This document shows positions 9,070-17,782 of a stretch of DNA of 64,000 nucleotides, one piece after another. Source of the stretch: Paraburkholderia franconis (lineage in GTDB: Bacteria; Pseudomonadota; Gammaproteobacteria; Burkholderiales; Burkholderiaceae); contig NZ_WHNP01000034.1 of NCBI RefSeq assembly GCF_009362735.1, positions 1-64,000 on the forward strand, read 5' to 3'. The notes under the pieces are model-generated. The model was not told the origin of the DNA, searched no databases, and saw nothing but the letters and a program-made list of their open reading frames with translations. The translations under genes and the position numbers were made by a program. The first letter of the stretch is position 1. Each line of letters begins with the position of its first letter.

Positions 9070-9312
9070 ATGAAGATCTGTGCTTCGACGATGAACCATG
9101 CATGTACGCCCAACTGCGAGACAATCGAAACAGGCGACCGCGTCTTCATTCATGCACTCACTGCCATCAAGCCTGGCGAGGAGTTGTCTATCGACTACGG
9201 CCTCGTAATCGACGGTGAGATCACCGAGGATTTCGGACACAAATGCGCATGTCATTGCGGCACTTTCTTGTACCGTCGATCGATGCCTGGACGCAGTGCA
9301 ACGGCACCATGA
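9070..9312 (+). pseudogene. SET-domain protein, C-terminal remnant
   Basis: The frame encodes the signature C-terminal half of a SET domain: MNHACTPNCETIE, then IHALTAIKPGEELSIDYG, followed by a post-SET-like CACHCG. The N-terminal half of the domain is missing and is replaced by the IS6 remnant, so the gene looks truncated by an element. Bacterial SET proteins of this kind are predicted lysine methyltransferases. Activity is not expected from this fragment. Confidence 0.7.
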
Positions 9313-9371
9313 ATGAGGCGCGCTAGTTTCGCGTTTTCGCACAGCCTCGGCCGACTCCTGCCCAATGCGGC

Positions 9372-9776
9372 TCACACCATCGCCGTAGCTTCGATCTCGA
9401 TCTTGAAGCCGAAGTGAAGCGGACCGACCGGCACGATCGCGCGGGCCGGTCGCGCATCGCCCGCCCAGTCCGCGTAGATCCGATTGAAGCTCGGCCAATG
9501 CTCAATATCGGCGAGATAGACCCGAACCTGCACCAGTTGCGCGATGCTGCTGCCAGCACTTTCCAGCGCCTTCGCGAGATTCGTTAGCACCTGCCTGGCT
9601 TGCACCTCGAAAGACGCGTCCGTCAGCTTTCCACCCTGCGCGTCGATTGGCAACTGGCCGGACACGAACACCAGCCCGTTTGCGATCGCCACGTGACTAT
9701 AGTGGCCTCCCGGCGTCGCGAGGCTCGCCGGGTTTTCCATGCGCGGCAACCGCACGCCCGATTCGTCACCAGCCAT
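9372..9776 (-). CDS. RidA/YjgF-family protein
   Basis: A 134-residue member of the Rid family, which hydrolyses reactive enamine/imine intermediates made by PLP enzymes. Family features include GGHYSHVAIANGLVFVSGQLP near the start and ARAIVPVGPL with an acidic IEIEATA end. The ATG at 9776 overlaps the end of the upstream aldolase gene by 11 bases, pointing to translational coupling; a later ATG at residue 13 is possible. Its place behind a PLP-dependent D-amino-acid enzyme fits a role in clearing that enzyme's by-products. Confidence 0.85.
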   Translation of the reverse strand: MAGDESGVRLPRMENPASLATPGGHYSHVAIANGLVFVSGQLPIDAQGGKLTDASFEVQARQVLTNLAKALESAGSSIAQLVQVRVYLADIEHWPSFNRIYADWAGDARPARAIVPVGPLHFGFKIEIEATAMV

Positions 9777-10899
9777 GAAAGCGGCTCCATACGGTAGTTT
9801 CGCCATCTGCAGATAGCGCGTGATACTCCGGGAACTGCGCACCCGTCGCACAGGCATGATTGGGCAGGATGCGCAGCTTCGTTCCGATCGGAAAACGCGA
9901 CGCCAGGCTCTTTCCCCGCGTTCCATGCACTGGCGACAGAATGCCGTGCTCCTGATTCGCGCTGCTCAATATCCAGTCGCTCAAAGGCGTGCCATCGAGC
10001 GTACATGGCAGACCATATCCGAAATCTCGCGTCTGTTTCGATGTTCCGCGATCGCGGCTCATAGCCATCCAGCCCGCGTCCAGAATCACCCAGTCTTTCT
10101 CGGGTTGATGACCGATGACTGTCGCGAGCACGCTCAAAGCGATATCGTCGGTCGAGCATATGCCGATGTTGTGCATCACGAGATCGAAAAAGACATACAC
10201 GCCCGCGCGCACCTCGGACACGCCATCGAGTTTCCCGGCGGCCAACGCCGTGGGCGTCGAACCGATGCTCACGGCGTCACAAGGAAGACCCGCGTCACGC
10301 AGCCGTTGCGCGGCGCGAACGCACCCCGAGCGCTCCCTCTCGGCAAGCGCGGATAGCGCATCAGGCGTATGCAGGTCGTAGCTGGACCCCGCATGCGTCA
10401 TCACGCCGCCAAGCTTGATGCCGCCCTCGTGCAGAATGCGCCCGACTTCCAGCAGCCCATCCTGCTCGGGTGAGATCCCTGAACGATGTCCGTCCGTGTC
10501 GACCTCGATCCAGACTTCGAACGTTTCCCTCTGCGCGGCGCAAAACTTTGCGACTTCTGCTGCTGCGAGTGCGTTATCGACCACCAGCTTCAAGTCGCAG
10601 CCTTGCTGCCTCAGCGCCATCGCTCTTGGCAGTTTCGAACGCACGATACTGACCGCATAAAGAATATCGGTCACGCCAGCCGCGAAGAACGCTTCCGCTT
10701 CTTTCAGCGTGGATACCGTGATGCCGTCCGCACCCGCCGCCAGTTGCGCGCGCACCACCTCCAGGCATTTGGTCGTTTTCACATGCGGGCGGAACCGCAC
10801 GCCGAGTGCGTTCATCCGCGACTGCATGCGTGCAATGTTCCTGTTCATCCGCGTGACATCGACCAGGGCTGCAGGGGTATCGAGTTCGTCGAGTTTCAT
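9766..10899 (-). CDS. PLP-dependent D-threonine aldolase/D-serine dehydratase-like (DSD1 family)
   Basis: A 377-residue fold-type III PLP enzyme. The alanine-racemase-like barrel carries the PLP lysine K41 in RPHVKTTK. The C-terminal dehydratase-like domain has the metal-binding pair H348 and C350 in PNHAC. The family acts on D-threonine, D-serine or beta-hydroxy-D-aspartate, and the substrate cannot be told from sequence. ATG 10899 follows the HAD gene stop by four bases. It forms a compact set with the HAD and RidA genes. Confidence 0.88.
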   Translation of the reverse strand: MKLDELDTPAALVDVTRMNRNIARMQSRMNALGVRFRPHVKTTKCLEVVRAQLAAGADGITVSTLKEAEAFFAAGVTDILYAVSIVRSKLPRAMALRQQGCDLKLVVDNALAAAEVAKFCAAQRETFEVWIEVDTDGHRSGISPEQDGLLEVGRILHEGGIKLGGVMTHAGSSYDLHTPDALSALAERERSGCVRAAQRLRDAGLPCDAVSIGSTPTALAAGKLDGVSEVRAGVYVFFDLVMHNIGICSTDDIALSVLATVIGHQPEKDWVILDAGWMAMSRDRGTSKQTRDFGYGLPCTLDGTPLSDWILSSANQEHGILSPVHGTRGKSLASRFPIGTKLRILPNHACATGAQFPEYHALSADGETTVWSRFHGW

Positions 10900-10903
10900 G
10901 ATT

Positions 10904-11581
10904 TCAGGCAGACAGGTTGTCGTGCACCGATGCGCCGAAACGGCTGCACCAGGGAACAAGAGCGTCAAGCGTGGGCGCTTCGATTTCAGGCCTCGGCGCG
11001 CCTTCTGCCAATGACAGACCGATCCGGTTGTGCCAATAAGTGCGCAAGCCCACTGCAGCGGTGCCGAACATGTCGTAGCTCGAGCCTGCGACGAAAGCTG
11101 CGTCCGACGGCGCCACGCGAAGCGCGTCGAGCGCAAGGCGATATGGCATCGGATCGGGCTTGTACGTGCCGGCTTCTTCGGCGGTGACGACGGCGTCCCA
11201 TTTGACGGGAATGATTGCCGCCGCCTGACGGCCAAGCCGTACCGAGCAGTTGGTGACGATGGCGACCTTGCAATGTGGTTGAAGTTGCCGCAATACCTCG
11301 ACCGTCCCGCTCCACGGCGCCAGTTGCTGCCAGTTCGCTTCGAGCGCATACGCGACGGACTCGGGCAGGCCCGCGTTTGTTGCCGACTGCCGCGCGAGTT
11401 GTTCGTAGTCGACATATCGGCCGCATCCATAGGTCAGACGCAGGTACTCGGCGCGCCACGCCCTGCCCGCCTGTTCCGAGCCGGCGGCACGATTCCAGAG
11501 CGTCCACGAATCGAGTAGCGCGGTCAGCAGATCGAAGAGGACCGCCTTCGGGTAGACGGCCGGCGCAGATGGATTGCTCAT
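10904..11581 (-). CDS. HAD-superfamily hydrolase (haloacid dehalogenase type II-like)
   Basis: A 225-residue cytoplasmic hydrolase. Motif I is LFDLLTALLDS with nucleophile D17 and no second Asp two residues on, as in 2-haloacid dehalogenases rather than phosphatases. Motif II is IVTNCS, and motif III/IV regions are YKPDPMPYRLAL and FVAGSSYD. It heads a three-gene set with the D-threonine-aldolase-like enzyme and RidA. A LysR gene lies upstream on the same strand. Substrate unknown. Confidence 0.8.
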   Translation of the reverse strand: MSNPSAPAVYPKAVLFDLLTALLDSWTLWNRAAGSEQAGRAWRAEYLRLTYGCGRYVDYEQLARQSATNAGLPESVAYALEANWQQLAPWSGTVEVLRQLQPHCKVAIVTNCSVRLGRQAAAIIPVKWDAVVTAEEAGTYKPDPMPYRLALDALRVAPSDAAFVAGSSYDMFGTAAVGLRTYWHNRIGLSLAEGAPRPEIEAPTLDALVPWCSRFGASVHDNLSA

Positions 11582-11706
11582 GAGCCTGGAAACTCCCTTG
11601 ATTGCTGATCGTTCAAGGCACCCAGTATAGAGCTCGAACGTGCACTATCGATTCAATCAAACAAAATCAATCATTAAAGAAAGCCGAATATTCGATGAGG
11701 TGTGGT

Positions 11707-12612
11707 TTAGCTTCGCCACGGCGGCTGCGGCCTGAATCGCGCCTGCATATAACGCATGAACTGCCGGGTGCGGGCGGGCAATCCGGCGCGATTGCCAGTG
11801 AGCGCGACCACATCGGCGTCGGCGACCTTCCATGCGGGGAGCAGGCGCACGAGATCACCCTTTGCGAGATCGTCCGCGACGTCCCATTCCGAGCGGAGAA
11901 TGACGCCGCGGCCCTCGCATGCCCATCGACGAATCACGTCGCCATCGTTGCAGCTCAACTTCGACGACACCCTGACGCTGCGCGTCGTCCGGCCCTTGCG
12001 GAACTGCCAAAGCGACACATCTTCATTGTTCTCGCGCAGCACGATACATGGCAGATGCGCCAGATCGTCGGGCGTTTCCGGGTTCGGAAAACACTTCAGA
12101 AACGCGGGGGACGCGCAGACGAAACGAGCATTCGGCGCGATCGCATAGCCGATCAGATTCGACGCCGGCAACTCGCCGATATGAACCACGATGTCATAGC
12201 GCTCTGCCGTTTCGCTCAAGGGTTGATCAGTGAGCGTCAGCTCGATGTCGACATCGGGATTGTCCTGCTGGAAGCCGGAAACAACGGAAGCCAGGTAGCG
12301 CCGCCCGAACCCTAACGGCGCGCGAATCTTTACGGAGCCAACGAGCCCTCCCCGTCGCGCACGCAAATCGTCAAACAGCGTGTCGAACTGTTGCACGAGG
12401 TCGGCGCCGCGTTGGCACAACAGCGTGCCTTCCTCGGTGAAGCGCAACCGGCGGGCGGTGCGGTCGATGAGGCGCGTATCGAGCCTCCTTTCGATCTGTT
12501 GCAGCCGCTGCGTGACCGTAGGCGGCGAAATTCCAAGCTTTCTCGCTGCCGCAAGGAGGCTGCCGGCTTCTCGTATCGTCAGGAGGAAACGAATGTCGCT
12601 TGAATCGTTCAT
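11707..12612 (-). CDS. LysR-family transcriptional regulator
   Basis: A 301-residue regulator. The N-terminal winged helix spans residues 5-65 (FLLTIREAGSLLAAARKLGI, then PPTVTQRLQQIERRL). The effector-binding domain follows from about 90. It lies 125 bases upstream of and on the same strand as the HAD-aldolase-RidA genes, which it plausibly controls, although LysR regulators more often sit divergent to their targets. Confidence 0.9.
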   Translation of the reverse strand: MNDSSDIRFLLTIREAGSLLAAARKLGISPPTVTQRLQQIERRLDTRLIDRTARRLRFTEEGTLLCQRGADLVQQFDTLFDDLRARRGGLVGSVKIRAPLGFGRRYLASVVSGFQQDNPDVDIELTLTDQPLSETAERYDIVVHIGELPASNLIGYAIAPNARFVCASPAFLKCFPNPETPDDLAHLPCIVLRENNEDVSLWQFRKGRTTRSVRVSSKLSCNDGDVIRRWACEGRGVILRSEWDVADDLAKGDLVRLLPAWKVADADVVALTGNRAGLPARTRQFMRYMQARFRPQPPWRS

Positions 12613-12728
12613 GTCGGTATCGTCGGGGCTGGAGCAAAGTACCCATTATCGCCACGTGACGGTCCGCAAGCTAACCGCGTTATGCGCCGAATGGCGGGTC
12701 ACCGCTTCACTAGACGCCTCGGCGTTCA

Positions 12729-13562
12729 TCAGCCGTCCGTCGAAACGGTGGTAGCCTCCCACGCGCCAATTTCCACGTTCAATGCCGACAACTTGTCTCG
12801 AACGAGCCCGAGCGCGTCGCTACCGAGCAACAGATGCGCGGGCGGATGATCCGCTGCAATGGCGGCCAGCATTGCGCGCGCCGCTTTCCTGGGATCTCCC
12901 AATTGCTTGCCGCTTTTTTCCTCGCGGGCCTGGCGGATGGGATCGAAAATCTCGTCGTAATCCGAAATCGAGCGGGGGGTCCGCGTCATCGAGCGACCTG
13001 CCCAGTCAGTGCGAAATGAGCCCGGCGCCACGGCCGTCACGGCAATACCGAAGGGCTTGACCTCTTTGCCGAGCGCCTCGGAGATGCCCTCCAACGCAAA
13101 CTTGCTCCCGCAGTAATAAGCGATTCCCGGCATTGTGATGTAGCCGCCCATCGACGTGATATTCAGAATGTGGCCGCGGCGGCGCTCACGCATGAACGGC
13201 AGGACGGCCTTCATCATCGCGACCGCGCCAAATACATTCACATCGAACTGCCGGCGCATTTCCGACAGCGGCGATTCCTCCATGATCCCCTCGTGGCCGT
13301 AGCCGGCATTGTTGACCAGCACATCGATTGGCCCCACGTCAGCTTCGATTTCCGCTACGACGCCGTCGATCGCGTCGAACCCGGTCACGTCGAGCACACG
13401 TCCCCAAGCGGCATTCGCGGATAAGGACTCGAATTCACGCTTTGCCTGGGCACTTCTTACGGTACCGACGACCTTGTGACCCACCGCCAGCGCTTCCCGT
13501 GCGAGCGCGCGGCCAAAGCCGCTGCTGACGCCGGTGATGAGCAGAGTTTTGCCGGATGCCAT
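12729..13562 (-). CDS. Short-chain dehydrogenase/reductase
   Basis: A 277-residue classical SDR. The Rossmann motif is TGVSSGFG (residues 10-17), followed by NNAGYG, the catalytic Ser in NITSMGG and YYCGSK (Tyr and Lys of the active site). The TVRSAQ after beta-2 suggests NADP(H) preference. It is divergently transcribed from an AraC regulator 94 bases away, the usual arrangement for an AraC-activated oxidoreductase. Substrate unknown. Confidence 0.9.
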   Translation of the reverse strand: MASGKTLLITGVSSGFGRALAREALAVGHKVVGTVRSAQAKREFESLSANAAWGRVLDVTGFDAIDGVVAEIEADVGPIDVLVNNAGYGHEGIMEESPLSEMRRQFDVNVFGAVAMMKAVLPFMRERRRGHILNITSMGGYITMPGIAYYCGSKFALEGISEALGKEVKPFGIAVTAVAPGSFRTDWAGRSMTRTPRSISDYDEIFDPIRQAREEKSGKQLGDPRKAARAMLAAIAADHPPAHLLLGSDALGLVRDKLSALNVEIGAWEATTVSTDG

Positions 13563-13656
13563 TGAATCTTCTCCCGAATGTCGATTGGAGAGTGCATGCT
13601 AATCTGACGACCGAGGTAAATTAAGCCGAGTTCCGCTGATTTTCTTGCATAAAACT

Positions 13657-14628
13657 ATGAACACGATACGCGCTTCGACCCAGCATCCAGCTCTATCCTC
13701 TCGAAGCCAGAAACGCATGGTTGCCCTGCTACACGCGTTGGCGCCCGACGAGGGCTACAACCTGACGGCACTGCCCAGCGTCCGCATCTTGCGGTCGAAC
13801 CGTGCGCTATCGCGCGCCCCCGTTCTGTACGACCCCGGGATCGTGATCGTCTGCCAGGGCCGCAAGCGCGGTTATTTCGGCGACCAGCTCTACCTGTACG
13901 ACGAGCGTCACTACCTGGCCGTGTCGGTGCCCGTGCCGTTCAGCATGGAGACCGACGCAACCGCGGAGCGCCCACTGCTCGCGCTGTATCTGCACCTCGA
14001 TTTCACATTGGCCGCCGAACTTGCGGAGCGGATCGACCGCGAAGACGCGGAGGCGCGCACACCAGCACCTCGGAGCATGATGTCGACGCCGATGGATGAG
14101 GCGATGCAAGCGTCCGTGCTGCGCTTCCTGGAGGCGATGCATCGGCCGCTCGAAGCTGCCGTGTTGGGCGCCGGGCTGCTGCGTGAACTGTATTTCCGGG
14201 TGCTCACGGGAGCCCAGGGAAGCTCGTTGCGTGAGGCATTGGCGATGCGAGGACAGTTCGGCCAGATAGGCCGCTCACTGCGGCTGATTCATGCAAGCTA
14301 TGCGCAGCCCCTCGACGTAAGGCAACTGGCCGATGAAGCGGGTATGAGCATTCCGAGTTTCCACAGCCACTTCAAGGCAATTACGCAGGTGTCGCCGATG
14401 CAATACGTGAAGTCGACGCGCCTTCATCAGGCTCGCCTGTTAATGGTGCGCAAGGCGCTGACCGCGGAGGCGGCGGGACACGCTGTGGGTTACGCGAGCC
14501 CGTCCCAGTTCAGCAGGGAATTCAGGCGTCTGTTTGGCTTGACGCCGGCCGCAGAGGCTAAGCGCATGCGCGAGAGCTTCGCGATCCCGGCGGTATTCGC
14601 CGATACGGCTTATGTCTCGTCGCACTGA
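13657..14628 (+). CDS. AraC-family transcriptional regulator (AraC_N type)
   Basis: A 323-residue regulator. The N-terminal cupin-like AraC_N domain spans residues about 25-180 (RAPVLYDPGIVIVCQGRKRG), and two helix-turn-helix motifs occupy the last 100 residues (LDVRQLADEAGMSIPSFHSH and GYASPSQFSREFRRLFG). The ATG at 13657 is preferred over the TTG 12 bases upstream. It probably activates the divergent SDR gene. Confidence 0.9.
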   Translation: MNTIRASTQHPALSSRSQKRMVALLHALAPDEGYNLTALPSVRILRSNRALSRAPVLYDPGIVIVCQGRKRGYFGDQLYLYDERHYLAVSVPVPFSMETDATAERPLLALYLHLDFTLAAELAERIDREDAEARTPAPRSMMSTPMDEAMQASVLRFLEAMHRPLEAAVLGAGLLRELYFRVLTGAQGSSLREALAMRGQFGQIGRSLRLIHASYAQPLDVRQLADEAGMSIPSFHSHFKAITQVSPMQYVKSTRLHQARLLMVRKALTAEAAGHAVGYASPSQFSREFRRLFGLTPAAEAKRMRESFAIPAVFADTAYVSSH

Positions 14629-15389
14629 ATTTGGCGCGATCCGGTTTGATCGTAGATCAGCGATCGGACATCCACGAATGTATGAGGCGGCGCCCACAAC
14701 GTCGTCGTGAAGGACGGTTACTGGCACGCATTCGATCCGTCGTCGAAGGGGAGCCGTGGTTCTCACTCGCACTATCGGCATCGGCCAGCAGTCATCAGCG
14801 CGGCAGTGTGAGGGTCGTCGGCGATGGTCATAACCATTGGCCCGTCGTTCACGTCATCCGGATGACCGCAAGCAGACAGATTTCAGACAATTGTTCGCCA
14901 CTAAAAAGGTTGGTTACGGCCAACCCGAGGCGCGATGCGAATTTATTGAACTGGTCTATACCCAGGAGCGTGGCGATCAGATCACTCTCGCAAGCCGGTG
15001 ACCGGTGGCGTCATGGCGATGCGGCAATGTCGATCCTCGGCGCAGGTTCTTTTTGGGAAAAACGCAAACGGCGTAGGTTCTCTCGAAACGGGGAAAAAAC
15101 CTACGCCAGCGCACCCTGCCCAGATAGCGGAAGGTCAGCGCAACTCATTAACAGGCGTTCATAGCCGATGGATAAATCAATTTAAAATCAGTGCATTAAA
15201 TGGTTGCAATCCGGAGTCTTAACCGCCTTTCACGAACTGGGCATTACGCTTTTTCATTCGTTCACTACTTTAAACAATGGGAAAATAGCTCCCACATTCA
15301 TGTCGGGCGCACAACAAAAAATCCTTATATATCAGCCATTTAGACGCACCGACCGAATTCGAATGGGCACACCCCTATGCAATCCTAAG
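14629..15389. other. Large convergent intergenic region with an AT-rich half and a perfect hairpin
   Basis: No supported gene in 761 bases. A perfect 10-base inverted repeat (GGCGTAGGTT and AACCTACGCC) lies at 15070-15107 with an 18-base loop. From about 15160 to 15400 the sequence is clearly AT-richer than its surroundings. Frames here lack ribosome sites and known similarity. Confidence 0.5.
15070..15107. other. Perfect 10-bp stem hairpin of unknown role
   Basis: The stem GGCGTAGGTT pairs perfectly with AACCTACGCC around an 18-base loop that contains six consecutive A residues at its end. There is no T-run after the stem, so it is not a standard terminator in either direction. It could be part of a small RNA or an operator. 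Confidence 0.5.
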
Positions 15390-16037
15390 CTATTCGTTTT
15401 CTTCGAAATAGTGCCCAAACTTGACCTGTTTCGTGCGGATATAGCGCTCGTTCTCTTCGCGCATCGGAATCGCCAGTGCAACCCGCTCGCAGACGGGAAT
15501 GCCGTGCTTCGACAGCGTGTCGAACTTCTTCGGGTTGTTGCTCATCAGGCGCACGGACGTCACCTTCAGCAGCCGCAGAATGGCGGCCGCCGAATCGTAC
15601 TCGCGCGAGTCTTCGGGCAGGCCGAGGTCGAGATTGGCCTCGACGGTATCGCGGCCCTGCTCCTGCAATGCATACGCGCGGATCTTGTTCGACAGCCCGA
15701 TGCCGCGTCCTTCATGTCCGCGCAGATAGAGCAGCACGCCGCAACCTTCGGCTGCGATATAGCGCAGCGCGAGATCCAGTTGTTCGCCGCAGTCGCAGCG
15801 ATACGAGCCGAGCACGTCGCCCGTCAGACATTCCGAATGCAGGCGCGTGAGCACCGACTGTTTGTTCGCGACATCGCCCATCACGAGCGCGACGTGTTCT
15901 GCGCCCGTGTCGTTCACACGAAACACATAGGACGTGAAGATGCCGTAGCGGGTTGGAAGCGTGGCCGTCGCGTCGAGCGCGACGCATTCGCCGGTAGGTG
16001 CGCCGTCTGCTTGCGACGGCTCGTGAGACATGGGCAT
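15390..16037 (-). CDS. ribA: GTP cyclohydrolase II
   Basis: Catalyses the first step of riboflavin synthesis, opening GTP to the diaminopyrimidine phosphate. The 215-residue protein carries the zinc site [14 protein letters not shown] and the signature [11 protein letters not shown], followed by [11 protein letters not shown]. The start is uncertain: ATGs at 16037 and 16031 both lack a strong ribosome site, and the open frame extends further up without family similarity. No other rib genes and no FMN riboswitch-like sequence are seen, so this may be a second, stand-alone copy. Confidence 0.9.
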   Translation of the reverse strand: MPMSHEPSQADGAPTGECVALDATATLPTRYGIFTSYVFRVNDTGAEHVALVMGDVANKQSVLTRLHSECLTGDVLGSYRCDCGEQLDLALRYIAAEGCGVLLYLRGHEGRGIGLSNKIRAYALQEQGRDTVEANLDLGLPEDSREYDSAAAILRLLKVTSVRLMSNNPKKFDTLSKHGIPVCERVALAIPMREENERYIRTKQVKFGHYFEENE

Positions 16038-16415
16038 GGCGTTAGCGGTATTGCGGACATGAACCCGTGAACTAACGGGGATGAAGACCGGAGTGAAAAA
16101 GAAACCGGCGAACAAAGTACAGAGCGGAGTTTACCGCTAAACGGTGAATTCTACCTGTCGCGCGCTTCGCGATGCTGCGCGCGGGCGCTGCGGCGCATCC
16201 GCCATTGCATGAAACGGAACGAACGAACGCAGCCATCCATCGCGTTGCCGTTCGCATGACATGCGTGCCGGCCCCACGAAACCAGGCGAAGCGAGCGTCG
16301 CCGCAGCCGCTGTCGACGCCTATACTTGATCTGCGCTTGATCTGCGCTTGACGTGCCTCTCCTTCACCCCAGCGCGCCGCGGCCGGGCGTGCTGCACTGC
16401 AAACGGAGCCGCTCC
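16038..16415. other. Divergent promoter region of ribA and the CBS gene
   Basis: No gene seen. It contains a short tandem repeat at 16325-16357: two perfect copies of CTTGATCTGCG and a third imperfect copy, 60-90 bases before the CBS start codon. Confidence 0.5.
16325..16357 (+). repeat. 11-bp tandem repeat, 2.9 copies
   Basis: CTTGATCTGCG occurs twice head to tail and is followed by CTTGACGTGCC. The 11-base period matches one helical turn, so a protein could contact each copy on the same face. It lies just upstream of the CBS-domain gene. Confidence 0.7.
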
Positions 16416-16850
16416 ATGACTAGCGTTGCACAAGTACTCAAATCGAAGCCGAATCAAGACGTCTACACCGTCGAGGCATCCGATTCCGTCTACAACGCCA
16501 TCAAGCTGATGGCTGAAAAACAGATCGGTGCATTGATCGTCAAGGAGAACGGGTCGATCGCGGGGATCGTCACCGAACGCGACTACGCGCGCAAGATCGT
16601 ACTGATGGACCGCTCGTCGAAGACGACGGCCGTACGCGACATCATGAGCAGCGCCGTGCGCTTCGTGACGCTCGAGCAGACCACCGACCAATGCATGGCG
16701 CTGATGACCGAGCGCCGCATGCGGCACCTCCCCGTGATGGAAGGCGACAAGCTGATCGGCATGGTGTCGATCGGCGACCTCGTGAAGAACATCATCGCCG
16801 AGCAGCAGTTCACGATTCAGCAGCTGGAGCACTACATTCACGGCGCGTAG
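16416..16850 (+). CDS. Tandem CBS-domain protein
   Basis: A 144-residue cytoplasmic protein made of two CBS motifs (about 8-65 and 75-135), e.g. IGALIVKENGSIAGIVTERD and RMRHLPVMEGDKLIGMVSIGD. Such pairs bind adenine nucleotides and act as energy sensors. The ATG at 16416 has GGAG seven bases upstream. Stand-alone CBS proteins of this size are common in Burkholderiaceae; a partner is not evident here. Confidence 0.9.
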   Translation: MTSVAQVLKSKPNQDVYTVEASDSVYNAIKLMAEKQIGALIVKENGSIAGIVTERDYARKIVLMDRSSKTTAVRDIMSSAVRFVTLEQTTDQCMALMTERRMRHLPVMEGDKLIGMVSIGDLVKNIIAEQQFTIQQLEHYIHGA

Positions 16851-16958
16851 AAGCGCCTTCGCCCTGCGCTGTCGCACCTTGCGTTTCGTCGTCGCGACAG
16901 CCGCATTTGACTTGACGCGCGCAATGCGCCGCCCGTCAGTCCGTTCGCTCGCGCCAAC

Positions 16959-16986
16959 AAAAAAAGCCCAATCCGCGAGGTTGGGC
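16959..16986 (-). terminator. Rho-independent terminator (minus strand)
   Basis: On the minus strand the hairpin GCCCAAC..GATTGGGC is followed by seven T residues. It lies about 165 bases past the DUF4148 gene stop, so it likely ends that transcript. Confidence 0.75.
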
Positions 16987-17152
16987 AAAGCCACCTTGCG
17001 GCGGCGGAGGTTCAAGGTTTCGTCGACAGCGACGCGGCCCCGGGTTTCTGAAGCCCGCGCCGCGACGCCGTAACGATGTTTGTCATGCGCGCTTCATTGT
17101 TCTTCGAAAGCACGCATGCAGGGCCGCACACTTCGCGGCCCCTGAACGACGA

Positions 17153-17482
17153 TTAATTGCCGAAGTAGACGTTTTGCGTCGGGCTCAGCCGCTTTGCAGC
17201 GCCCGATTGCGACGAACCGTTGGTCGCCGGGCCGTAACCCGTATCGGCGACAGGCGCTTGCGCAACAGCGCCGTTCTGGGCCTGGACGCGTGCTTCGGCG
17301 GCCTGGATGTCGGCCGGATAGGTCGGATCGGAAGCCGTTGAGGGGTTATACCCTGCCTTTTCCAGCTGGATCAGTTCCGAGCGAACCTGCGCACGGGTGA
17401 CGGGTTGGCTCGACTGCGCGAACGAAACGACGGGAGCAGCGAGAACAGCAGCAATGGCGACAGCCTTGATCAGCGATTTCAT
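17153..17482 (-). CDS. DUF4148 small periplasmic protein
   Basis: A 109-residue exported protein with a clear signal peptide (cleavage after VVSFAQ, residue about 23) and the DUF4148 core TRAQVRSELIQLEKAGYNP. The family is abundant in Burkholderiaceae and has no known function. The ATG at 17482 is preceded by GGAGGT at eight bases. Monocistronic. Confidence 0.9.
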   Translation of the reverse strand: MKSLIKAVAIAAVLAAPVVSFAQSSQPVTRAQVRSELIQLEKAGYNPSTASDPTYPADIQAAEARVQAQNGAVAQAPVADTGYGPATNGSSQSGAAKRLSPTQNVYFGN

Positions 17483-17782
17483 GGTAACTACCTCCAATGA
17501 TTGTTTTATCAGCCGCTTCACACACCGTGTGTGAAGCAAGTGAGTTCAGTGTAGCCACCGGTGCACCGAGGGAAAACCCCTATATCGGAGATACTTAATT
17601 GCGCTGAGTGCAAAAGTTCTGCGGCCATGCGAGCCGCCTGTCGATTCAAGGGACGGAGTGCCGCAATAATGACGGGCCGCATCAGGACTTGCCCAGAAGT
17701 GCGGCAAGCGTGACGACTGCCACATATCAAGGCCTATGGGACATCGACGGTTTGCGCGAAGCTCGGCCCCGCGCCGTGCGCG
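17483..17782. other. Intergenic region, nothing recognised
   Basis: About 300 bases holding the DUF4148 promoter and the end of the glycosylase gene. No gene or notable repeat seen. Confidence 0.4.

Noticed and set aside
14700-14815. Short plus-strand frame reading VVVKDGYWHAFDPSSKGS in the gap after the AraC gene
   Set aside because: It looks protein-like but is closed by a stop a few codons upstream and has no start; at best a tiny remnant that I cannot assign.
14631-15164. 177-codon open frame in the large convergent gap
   Set aside because: No ribosome site, no recognisable similarity, and composition unlike neighbouring genes.
15390-16037. Possible FMN riboswitch in front of ribA
   Set aside because: The conserved riboswitch segments of the RFN element could not be found upstream of the start on the minus strand.
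17122-17142. GGGCCGC/GCGGCCC hairpin downstream of the DUF4148 gene
   Set aside because: No T-run follows on either strand; the hairpin at 16959-16986 is a better terminator.
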